Below the pieces are notes generated by a model. The model ran no database searches. It worked only from the letters and a program-made list of their open reading frames with translations, and was not told where the DNA came from. A stretch of 10,237 nucleotides of DNA. It comes from Candidatus Coatesiibacteriota bacterium (GTDB taxonomy: Bacteria > Oederibacteriota > CAKKQC01). Of this stretch, positions 5,981-10,237 are shown one piece after another. Position numbers and translations under genes: made by a program. The stretch spans positions 1 to 10,237 of the forward strand of contig JAHFSL010000050.1 in NCBI GenBank assembly GCA_023265785.1, in the 5' to 3' direction. Each line of letters opens with the position of its first letter. Position 1 is the first letter of the stretch.

Positions 5981-6757
5981 ATGCCCCGGCGTGCCATCAG
6001 AATCGTCCGGACGCCCCTCTTGCGCCTGCATGGACTGCGGGCCCGGTACCGCCGCGAGATGGATTGCCAGATCATCCGCGATGCCCACCACCGGCGCGGA
6101 TTCACCACCCTGTTCCGGATCACGGTGGGGCGCCAGATCGCGGGATATGGGGCGGTGGGGATTGCCCGGCACAACCGGGGGGTCCTGCAGGAATTCTATC
6201 TGCTCCCCCGGTACCGGCCCCGGGCCCTGCATCTGTTTCCGCGATTGCTCTCCACGGCGGGAGCCCACCACATTTCCTGCCAGTCGAATGACGCCCTGCT
6301 GACACTCATGCTCTACGATTGCGCTCGCACCATCCGGGTCGAAAACCATCTCTTCGGGGATTCCGCCACCACCCGCCTGCGCGTTCCCGGGGCCCGCTTT
6401 CGCCCGGCCCGACCCACAGACGCCAAGAATATCTTTCCCCATCGGAGTGAACCCATCGGCCCGTGGGTGGTTGAATGGCGTGGGGCCATCGTCGCGACGG
6501 GGGGCATCCTTACGCACTACAATCCGCCCTATGGCGATCTCCACATGGAAGTCGCCCCGCGGTACCGACGGCGGGGATTCGGAAGTTACCTCGTCCAGGA
6601 GCTCAAGCGCACCGCGTATCGACGCCGGCTCATCCCTGCCGCGCGGTGCAACGCCGACAACCTGGCGTCCCGCCGGACGCTGGAGCGTGCCGGGTTCGCC
6701 GTGTGCGGCCGGATCCTGACCGGACGGGTGGCTACTTCGTCGCGTCGAACTGCTTGA
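5981..6757 (+). CDS. GNAT-family N-acetyltransferase with degenerate N-terminal half
   Basis: This 258-residue protein carries a GNAT domain in its C-terminal half. 'WRGAIVATGGIL' (166-177) and 'GDLHMEVAPRYRRRGFGSYLVQEL' (185-208) contain the acetyl-CoA pyrophosphate-binding R/Q-x-x-G-x-G/A loop (Arg196-Gly201). 'ARCNADNLASRRTLERAGFAVCGRIL' (211-236) is the typical motif B. The N-terminal half ('GRQIAGYGAVGI', 'VLQEFYLLPRY') also looks GNAT-like but lacks the binding loop, so this may be a two-domain GNAT with one inactive copy. The acceptor (small molecule or protein N-terminus) cannot be told. The protein is rich in Arg. The 3' end overlaps the convergent SGNH hydrolase gene by 26 nt. Confidence 0.82.
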   Translation: MPRRAIRIVRTPLLRLHGLRARYRREMDCQIIRDAHHRRGFTTLFRITVGRQIAGYGAVGIARHNRGVLQEFYLLPRYRPRALHLFPRLLSTAGAHHISCQSNDALLTLMLYDCARTIRVENHLFGDSATTRLRVPGARFRPARPTDAKNIFPHRSEPIGPWVVEWRGAIVATGGILTHYNPPYGDLHMEVAPRYRRRGFGSYLVQELKRTAYRRRLIPAARCNADNLASRRTLERAGFAVCGRILTGRVATSSRRTA

Positions 6758-7406
6758 GCCGCTTGCCCACCAGCGCCGTCCAAATTTCATAACCTTTTGG
6801 ATTGAGATGCAGGCCGTCCTCCAGGTACAGATCGGGCCGGAGCTGGCCATCCCTGGCAAGGAGGGCGGTGCCCACTTCCAGATATTGGAGGCGCTTGCCT
6901 TGCTTGACGGCCGCGGCGATCAACCGGTTGGCCTCCCGCGCCTGGCCGACCAGGTGCCGGCGTGACGGACTCGGCTTGATGGAGAGGAAAAGGATGGTCG
7001 TTCGGGGCAGCCAACCATGAACGGTCCGGACAAAGTCCCCGAAGTCCGCCGCCACCCGGGCCGGTGTCTTCCCTGCCGCCAGGTCATTGTCGCCCGCATA
7101 GAGGATGACCAGCCGGGGTCGGAACGGATAGATGATCCGGCCGGCAACCCGGGTGGCATCGGCCAGTTCCGACCCGCCGAATCCCCGGTTCACATAGCCC
7201 TTGCCGGGGAAGGACGCGGCCAGGTCCCACATCTTGATGCTCGAACTGCCCACGAACATGACGCCCTTCAGCGGAGGCGGATTCGCGTGATCCGCCACCT
7301 CGAACTCCCGGATCTCCGCCTCCCAGGGGTCCACGGTAGTCATGGCCAGCGCCATCACGGGCAGGCCCACGGACAGGAGTAGAGTCGCGCCCCCGATCAT
7401 GAGCAT
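6732..7406 (-). CDS. Secreted SGNH/GDSL-type hydrolase
   Basis: This 224-residue protein has a signal peptide (hydrophobic about residues 4-21). It carries all SGNH blocks in order: block I 'FVGSSSIKMW' with Ser55 as probable nucleophile; block II 'NRGFGGS' with oxyanion Gly77; block III 'LYAGDND' with Asn107; block V 'DGLHLNPKGY' with catalytic Asp197 and His200. Members are carboxylester hydrolases, including acetylesterases that deacetylate polysaccharides. The 'GSSSI..W' and 'NRGFGGS' forms are common in the bacterial GDSL group with acetyl-polysaccharide or phospholipid substrates. Next to glycanases, a debranching acetylesterase role is a reasonable inference, not shown by sequence. The start ATG at 7406 lies 6 nt after an extended -10; a second in-frame ATG at 7400 is possible. 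The 3' end overlaps the GNAT gene. Confidence 0.9.
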   Translation of the reverse strand: MLMIGGATLLLSVGLPVMALAMTTVDPWEAEIREFEVADHANPPPLKGVMFVGSSSIKMWDLAASFPGKGYVNRGFGGSELADATRVAGRIIYPFRPRLVILYAGDNDLAAGKTPARVAADFGDFVRTVHGWLPRTTILFLSIKPSPSRRHLVGQAREANRLIAAAVKQGKRLQYLEVGTALLARDGQLRPDLYLEDGLHLNPKGYEIWTALVGKRLKQFDATK

Positions 7407-7412
7407 GGGGGC

Positions 7413-7421
7413 ATCATAGCA
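7413..7421 (-). promoter_or_regulatory. Extended -10 (TGCTATGAT) of SGNH hydrolase gene, leaderless spacing
   Basis: On the minus strand TGC-TATGAT ends only 6 nt before the ATG at 7406. A start site at the normal distance would give a transcript beginning at the start codon. No -35 match is seen, which suits the extended -10. Confidence 0.6.
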
Positions 7422-7437
7422 ACGCGCCCGGCTCCCC

Positions 7438-7443
7438 TATGAT
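7438..7443 (+). promoter_or_regulatory. -10 element (TATGAT) in front of the 29-codon ORF
   Basis: TATGAT ends 6 nt before the ATG at 7450, a mirror image of the promoter of the divergent SGNH gene, which uses the same hexamer and the same spacing. It is the only promoter-like element I can offer for the plus-strand unit that includes the VOC gene. Confidence 0.45.
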
Positions 7444-7449
7444 GGTTCC

Positions 7450-7539
7450 ATGGTACCGACCCCCATGAGGAAGCCTCCCGGGTGGAGCTCTTCAGCGACG
7501 GTGTTGGTCATCGCCATCGCGCCTCTGATGTCGGACTGA
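7450..7539 (+). CDS. Putative 29-residue leaderless small ORF or truncated gene start
   Basis: The reading frame from ATG 7450 to TGA 7537-7539 encodes 29 residues: a basic Pro-rich start ('MVPTPMRKPPGW') followed by a hydrophobic run 'ATVLVIAIAPLM'. That is the shape of a signal-peptide or membrane-anchor N-terminus cut short, or of a tiny membrane peptide. The evidence for expression is positional only: a TATGAT hexamer 6 nt upstream, the spacing used by its neighbours. The following bases do not continue the protein in any obvious frame, and GC content falls sharply after the stop. It could be a leader peptide ahead of the VOC gene (113 nt downstream), a decayed gene remnant, or chance. 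Confidence 0.3.
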   Translation: MVPTPMRKPPGWSSSATVLVIAIAPLMSD

Positions 7540-7545
7540 ATTGTT

Positions 7546-7553
7546 TGAGCTCA
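7546..7553. repeat. 8-bp palindrome TGAGCTCA beside the tandem repeat
   Basis: A perfect 8-bp palindrome lies 1 nt before the 2 x 11 bp tandem repeat in the leader of the VOC gene. It may be part of an operator, but short palindromes arise by chance. Confidence 0.3.
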
Positions 7554-7554
7554 G

Positions 7555-7576
7555 GTATGTCAAGTGTATGTCAAGT
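7555..7576 (+). repeat. Perfect 2 x 11 bp tandem repeat (GTATGTCAAGT)
   Basis: The 11-mer occurs twice without gap or mismatch. The 11-bp period places both copies on the same face of the helix, as for cooperative binding sites. On the minus strand each copy contains TTGACA. It sits in the roughly 50 percent GC leader between the small ORF and the VOC gene. A regulator site is a possibility; no regulator gene is in the window. Confidence 0.75.
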
Positions 7577-7636
7577 TCCAAGTCCAGTGGATTCCGGGAG
7601 ATGAAAGCCGTCACACAGCCCGGCGTTTGGCCGGAC

Positions 7637-7642
7637 AAGGAG
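7637..7642 (+). promoter_or_regulatory. Shine-Dalgarno AAGGAG of the VOC gene
   Basis: AAGGAG lies 10 nt before the ATG at 7653. It is the only strong ribosome binding site in front of a gene in this window. A 5-bp hairpin (CCGGC at 7620-7624 with GCCGG at 7630-7634) lies immediately upstream. Confidence 0.75.
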
Positions 7643-7652
7643 AATTGAACCA

Positions 7653-8000
7653 ATGAGCAATCCGGTCATGCACTTCGTGATCAATGTCTACAAGGCCAAG
7701 AGCGCCCGCAAGTTCTACCAGCGCCTCTTCGGCTGGAAGATCGCCCCGGTGGACCCGAAGATGATGCACTACGCCGAGATCAAGCGCACCGGCAAGGGCG
7801 GCATCGCCGGCGGCATCGCGGGCACCAACAGCCGCGGTGTCACGATGTATGTCGGCGTCAAGAATATCGAGGCTGCGCTCAAGAAGGCCAGGAAGCTCGG
7901 CGGCAAGGTGACCCGTAAGGTCATGGACATCCCCGGTGATGGCCGCATCGGCTGGTTCCGCGATCCCGCCGGCAACGAAATCGGCCTCTGGTCGAAATAA
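7653..8000 (+). CDS. VOC (glyoxalase/bleomycin resistance fold) family protein
   Basis: This 115-residue protein is one VOC unit of two beta-alpha-beta-beta-beta repeats. The N-terminal 'MHFVINVYKAKSARKFYQRLFGWKI' (6-30) is the typical first strand and helix (x-H-x-x-I-x-V-x-D...FY...LFGW). The second repeat ('YVGVKNIEAALKKARKLGG') ends with 'WFRDPAGNEIGLW' (101-113), the classic D-P-x-G-N-x-x-x-L motif. His7 and Glu109 are candidate metal ligands. The FGW group includes small dioxygenase/isomerase-like proteins of unknown substrate. Codon and residue use differ from its neighbours: the protein is rich in lysine, and by eye the gene has lower GC. It is also the only gene with a real leader and a Shine-Dalgarno, which suggests recent acquisition or a different expression mode. 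It converges on the GH18 gene with a 39-nt gap. Confidence 0.88.
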   Translation: MSNPVMHFVINVYKAKSARKFYQRLFGWKIAPVDPKMMHYAEIKRTGKGGIAGGIAGTNSRGVTMYVGVKNIEAALKKARKLGGKVTRKVMDIPGDGRIGWFRDPAGNEIGLWSK

Positions 8001-8039
8001 CCACCTCGCCGGGTCCGGAAGGCCGCGCGCCGACTCCGG

Positions 8040-9095
8040 TTAGCGCCTGAACGCCTTCCGGACTTCCGTGGCGTAGTGCGGGTCCGCGTACTCGACCTGC
8101 CAGACATAGACACCCGCCACCCCGGCTTTCCGGGCCATGTCCGTCATCCAGGCGAATTGGCGGGTGTCGGCCATCCAGACCTCGTGCCGCTTGCCGTCCC
8201 GGGTATAGGTGTAGCTCAACTCGCCCTCCGGTTCACGCCACACCGGGCGGCCACCGTACCGCGCCAGGATCTCATCCCAGCCGGGGATTCCGTCCTTCTT
8301 CTCGGTCATCCGGTCCAGGATGTCCTGCTGGGTGTGGTCGGTGACATTCCAGTCCCGGCCGTACCACGGCACGGCCGGGACGAACTTTTCCGCCGGAACT
8401 CTCGAGAGGGCAAAGGCCAGATCGGCCGCGAACCCCGCCCGGGACATGATCGGCCCGGGCTCGTCAAACGAGAGGTCGTAGCACATCATCCGGACCGTGT
8501 CGGCCAGGCGGCCGATCGCGGCATAGTCCATGAAAGACGCGGCTTCATCCTTCGCGTTGGTGACCTCCTGCAGGGTGACCGACAGCGTCCGGGGCACCTT
8601 CATGGCCCGGGCCGCCGCCGCCAGATCGGTGAGGAACCGGGTGAACGGCGCCCGGGCGGACCCGTCCAGTTCCTCGATGTCGGAATCCAGCCCATCGAAT
8701 CCGTATCGCTCGCACATGGCCACCAGCTCCCGGATCGCGCGCGCACCCGCCGCCCCGCTGATCCCCACCGGAATATCCGGCTTGCCCCCGCCGAAAGTAA
8801 GGTAGGTCTTGATCCCATGCCCGTGCGCCCACCGGATGATGGCATCGCGATCCTTCGGCGCCATCCGATGCACGCTCCCGTCCTTCTTGATATGGGCCCA
8901 GGAGAACGAGACCGAGTCGTACAGCCCCGGGTTGTCCCGCAGGACCGACCACTCCGGATGCCACTCCGAGATCCAGATTCCGAACGACATGGGCCGTGCC
9001 GGCTTCCCCGGCGCGCACCCGGCGCCCAGGACCAATACCAGCACGATCGCCCATGTTCTCGTGACCTTTGAGCGAAGGGAGTCTTCGACGTGCAT
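8040..9095 (-). CDS. GH18 family glycosidase, lipoprotein
   Basis: This 351-residue protein has a lipoprotein signal (hydrophobic about 15-25, lipobox L-G-A-G-Cys27). One GH18 TIM barrel follows: 'SFGIWISEW' (37-45), 'KTYLTFGGG' (96-104), the complete active-site box F-DGLDSDIE (133-141, catalytic Glu141), 'MMCYDL' (203-208, equivalent of the GH18 M-x-Y-D motif), 'PAVPWYGRDW' (240-249) and 'VAGVYVWQVEYAD' (326-338). The W-Y-G-R-D-W and G-V-x-V-W-x-x-x-Y-A-D features resemble chitinase and spore-cortex (YaaH-like) GH18 enzymes that cut beta-1,4 bonds next to GlcNAc. It probably acts at the outer surface or in the periplasm on chitin or peptidoglycan-type glycans. The ATG at 9095 lies 8 nt after a perfect TATAAT. 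The gene is divergent from the first DUF1801 gene. Confidence 0.92.
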   Translation of the reverse strand: MHVEDSLRSKVTRTWAIVLVLVLGAGCAPGKPARPMSFGIWISEWHPEWSVLRDNPGLYDSVSFSWAHIKKDGSVHRMAPKDRDAIIRWAHGHGIKTYLTFGGGKPDIPVGISGAAGARAIRELVAMCERYGFDGLDSDIEELDGSARAPFTRFLTDLAAAARAMKVPRTLSVTLQEVTNAKDEAASFMDYAAIGRLADTVRMMCYDLSFDEPGPIMSRAGFAADLAFALSRVPAEKFVPAVPWYGRDWNVTDHTQQDILDRMTEKKDGIPGWDEILARYGGRPVWREPEGELSYTYTRDGKRHEVWMADTRQFAWMTDMARKAGVAGVYVWQVEYADPHYATEVRKAFRR

Positions 9096-9103
9096 CGGCC
9101 CCG

Positions 9104-9111
9104 ATTATACT
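9104..9111. promoter_or_regulatory. Interlocked divergent -10 elements (TATAAT minus, TATACT plus)
   Basis: ATTATACT contains a perfect TATAAT on the minus strand (9109-9104), 8 nt before the GH18 ATG, and TATACT on the plus strand (9106-9111), 7 nt before the DUF1801 ATG. The two hexamers share 4 bp. The whole intergenic space is 23 nt, so both transcripts should be leaderless and the two directions mutually exclusive. Confidence 0.65.
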
Positions 9112-9118
9112 GAATGTC

Positions 9119-9499
9119 ATGAGCCGTCCCGGCACCGCGCGCCCCTCGAAGAATGTCGCGGCGTATATCGCCGCCGCGCCCAAGGCCATGCGGGGCACCC
9201 TGCGCGCCCTCCGGGCGATTATCAGGAACGCGGCTCCCCGCGCACTCGAGAAGATCAGCTACCGCATCCCCTACGACGGCTACAAAGGCCGACTGGTGTA
9301 CTTCGGCTATGCCACGCAGCACATCGGGCTCTATGTGCCCTCCCCCGTCCTGGCCATGCACCGCAAGGAGCTGAAGGGGTATCACACGACCATGGCGACC
9401 CTGCGCCTACCCCTGGGCCGCAAAGTCCCCATCGCGCTCATTACGAAACTGGTCAAGGCCCGATTGGCCTTGAATGAAGCCGGCAAGGGCAAGCGGTAA
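9119..9499 (+). CDS. DUF1801 family protein (first copy)
   Basis: This 126-residue protein has the DUF1801 (YdhG-like) pattern: 'VAAYIAAAPKAMRGTLRALRAIIRNAAP' (13-40), then 'EKISYRIPYDGYKGRLVYFGYATQHIGLYVPSP' (44-76), matching the family's E.I.Y..P....g..v.f.a...HigLY. A basic C-terminus follows. Family members are small cytoplasmic proteins with a fold related to a frataxin-like iron chaperone in Bacillus; the function here is unknown. A longer in-frame reading from 9068 would overlap the divergent GH18 gene. The ATG at 9119 is preferred because it starts just before the conserved region and lies 7 nt after a TATACT element. It converges, with a 27-nt gap, on a second DUF1801 gene. Confidence 0.88.
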   Translation: MSRPGTARPSKNVAAYIAAAPKAMRGTLRALRAIIRNAAPRALEKISYRIPYDGYKGRLVYFGYATQHIGLYVPSPVLAMHRKELKGYHTTMATLRLPLGRKVPIALITKLVKARLALNEAGKGKR

Positions 9500-9526
9500 G
9501 CCGGCAACGCCGGTCCTGGTGTTGAC

Positions 9527-9880
9527 CTAACGAATGGCCTGGCGAATCAGCGCCGCAAACGCCCGGGCGTCAATCTCCCGGACCGAGTGCACCTTGATGT
9601 GGCGCACATACCGGCCCTCCCCGTGCAGGAGCTTCTTCGGGTCCTTGAGCCGGTAGCCACCGGTAAACCCGAACTGGACATAGTCCTTGGCCGTAAAGAC
9701 ATACGAGATCGGCATGGTGCCCTTGATCCAGAACCCGTTTCCCCACTTCACGCTCTCCTGGAGTCTTGGCGCCACCTTCTTCACGAGCCTTCGCAGGGCC
9801 CGGATGATGGATATTTGATGCCTGGGCTGATCCGCCTGGTACTTGTCGAACGACGGGTACGGCTTCATCATTTTTTTCAT
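9527..9880 (-). CDS. DUF1801 family protein (second copy)
   Basis: This 117-residue protein shows the DUF1801 pattern: 'SFDKYQADQPRHQISIIRALRRLVKKVAP' (10-38), 'LQESVKWGNGFW' (40-51), 'VQFGFTGGYRLKDPKKLLHGEG' (68-89) and 'RHIKVHSVREID' (93-104). It belongs to the subgroup with VKWG...F..G..L.DP..LL.G.G...RHIK, clearly different from the copy at 9119. The ATG overlaps the stop of the upstream APH-like gene (ATGA at 9877-9880 on the minus strand), so the two are translationally coupled. A TAAGAT hexamer 9 nt before the ATG could give a separate leaderless transcript. The gene starts ATG followed by seven A, then two more ATGs in frame (M-K-K-M-M). Confidence 0.88.
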   Translation of the reverse strand: MKKMMKPYPSFDKYQADQPRHQISIIRALRRLVKKVAPRLQESVKWGNGFWIKGTMPISYVFTAKDYVQFGFTGGYRLKDPKKLLHGEGRYVRHIKVHSVREIDARAFAALIRQAIR

Positions 9881-10237
9881 CGTGACACCATCTTACTCTT
9901 GCCATGGCGCAAGACCGGCGGCAACCCAGAAAGCGGGACGAGAAGGTCAACCGCTAGCCCCCAAGTCAGCTTGGCCGGACGAGTCCCCATCCGCCGGCAG
10001 GCGGCCAGGAGGGGGGCGGGGCCGTCGGAGTGGATGAGCATGAGCGCGGCGGTCCGCTCCCGCCAGGCCGGGGACATGCGGAAGTGCGGGTACGCGGCTC
10101 GGACATACACTGCATAACACGGAGCCACCCTCGCCGCTTCCCGCCAGAGGGGGAAAAACTCGTAGCGGGGATCCCCGGCCGCCGCGTTGCCAAAGTCGAA
10201 AAATCCCGTCACCCGCCACCTCCCCCTCCGCCGCTCC
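9877..10237 (-). CDS. APH-like phosphotransferase, C-terminal part (5' end outside window)
   Basis: The frame is open to the window edge, leaving 119 visible residues, so a GTG at 10212 should not be taken as the start. The visible N-terminal piece 'GFFDFGNAAAGDPRYEFFPLW' carries the D-F-G metal-binding motif followed by G-D-P, typical of the aminoglycoside phosphotransferase/homoserine kinase-like (APH) family ('x-x-I-D-F-G-x-x-x-x-G-D-P'). The upstream H-x-D-x-x-x-x-N catalytic loop should lie outside the window. The remaining helical C-lobe is Arg-rich. The substrate cannot be inferred; most environmental APH-like proteins are not antibiotic resistance enzymes. Its TGA overlaps the ATG of the DUF1801 gene. 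Confidence 0.75.
   Translation of the reverse strand, partial: ERRRGRWRVTGFFDFGNAAAGDPRYEFFPLWREAARVAPCYAVYVRAAYPHFRMSPAWRERTAALMLIHSDGPAPLLAACRRMGTRPAKLTWGLAVDLLVPLSGLPPVLRHGKSKMVSR
9890..9895 (-). promoter_or_regulatory. Possible internal -10 (TAAGAT) before second DUF1801 gene
   Basis: On the minus strand TAAGAT ends 9 nt before the ATG at 9880, the same spacing as the other near-leaderless starts, but here inside the end of the upstream gene. It may be chance, because the two genes already overlap. Confidence 0.25.

Noticed and set aside
5894..6859. Open frame on the minus strand (321 codons) across the GNAT gene
   Set aside because: It overlaps the GNAT, SGNH and DUF1697 genes, has no motif and no promoter, and has a random-looking composition.
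8001..8039. Gap between VOC and GH18 genes as possible terminator
   Set aside because: GC-rich with small palindromes such as TCCGGA, but no stable stem followed by T on either strand.
8076..9071. Open frame on the plus strand (331 codons) opposite the GH18 gene
   Set aside because: Antisense shadow of a gene with a complete GH18 active site; rich in Arg, Pro and His with no domain signal.
9501..9513. Hairpin CCGGC-AAC-GCCGG just after the first DUF1801 stop
   Set aside because: A 5-bp stem without a U-tract is too weak to call an intrinsic terminator in GC-rich DNA.
9871..9877. Run of seven A at the start of the second DUF1801 gene (minus strand), possible slippage or phase-variation site
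   Set aside because: Seven bases is short, and the in-frame ATGs that follow directly would rescue translation after a slip. No other sign of phase variation.
10210..10212. GTG as start of the APH-like gene
   Set aside because: The frame stays open to the window edge, and the D-F-G motif lies only a few residues after this codon, so most of the kinase fold must be encoded upstream.

Overview
This window is about 10.2 kb of GC-rich, very tightly packed bacterial chromosome. I count 16 genes. Two run off the window ends and one is a 29-codon ORF of doubtful status. Lipoprotein signals, a membrane-anchored c-type cytochrome and many secreted carbohydrate-active proteins suggest a Gram-negative-type envelope and a polysaccharide-degrading lifestyle. 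Verrucomicrobiota, Acidobacteriota, Armatimonadota or a similar environmental group would fit, but the sequence does not decide the phylum. I see no insertion sequence, tRNA, rRNA, CRISPR array, phage gene or convincing intrinsic terminator.

Layout. Bases 1-1184 (+) hold the end of a right-handed beta-helix protein coupled by ATGA to an Ogt-type methylguanine-DNA methyltransferase. Bases 1181-2621 (-) hold a secreted concanavalin-like/polysaccharide-lyase-like protein followed by a lipoprotein with a Cys/His NlpC/P60-like pattern. Bases 2668-4472 (+) hold a secreted GH128-type beta-1,3-glucanase followed by a GH18-like TIM-barrel lipoprotein that appears to start at a CTG overlapping the previous stop codon. 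Bases 4469-5957 (-) hold a DUF1697 protein and, under its own promoter, a membrane-anchored dihaem cytochrome c. Then come a GNAT acetyltransferase (5981-6757, +), a secreted SGNH/GDSL hydrolase (6732-7406, -), a tiny ORF (7450-7539, +), a VOC/glyoxalase-fold protein (7653-8000, +), a second GH18 lipoprotein (8040-9095, -), two DUF1801 proteins converging on each other (9119-9499 + and 9527-9880 -), and the end of an APH-like phosphotransferase (9877 to window end, -).

How the genes relate. Six neighbouring products look exported and glycan-directed: the beta-helix, the lyase-like protein, GH128, two GH18-type proteins and the SGNH hydrolase. GH128 and GH18 activities would suit beta-1,3-glucan and chitin or peptidoglycan-type GlcNAc polymers, for example fungal cell walls. 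This is inference. The enzymes alternate with small DNA-repair and detoxification-type proteins, and there is no transporter, SusC/D pair or sensor, so this is not a classical polysaccharide utilisation locus.

The most striking feature is how genes start and stop. Nine of the ten genes that head a transcription unit have a -10-like hexamer only 6-11 nt before the start codon, with no Shine-Dalgarno. That is the signature of leaderless or nearly leaderless transcripts. In four divergent pairs the intergenic space is only 23-46 nt and carries two back-to-back -10 elements, which physically overlap in two cases. The exception is the VOC gene, which has a clear AAGGAG ribosome binding site and sits behind a roughly 50 percent GC leader with a perfect 2 x 11 bp tandem repeat. 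At the other end of genes, two of the convergent pairs share a palindromic CTAG that serves as the TAG stop on both strands.
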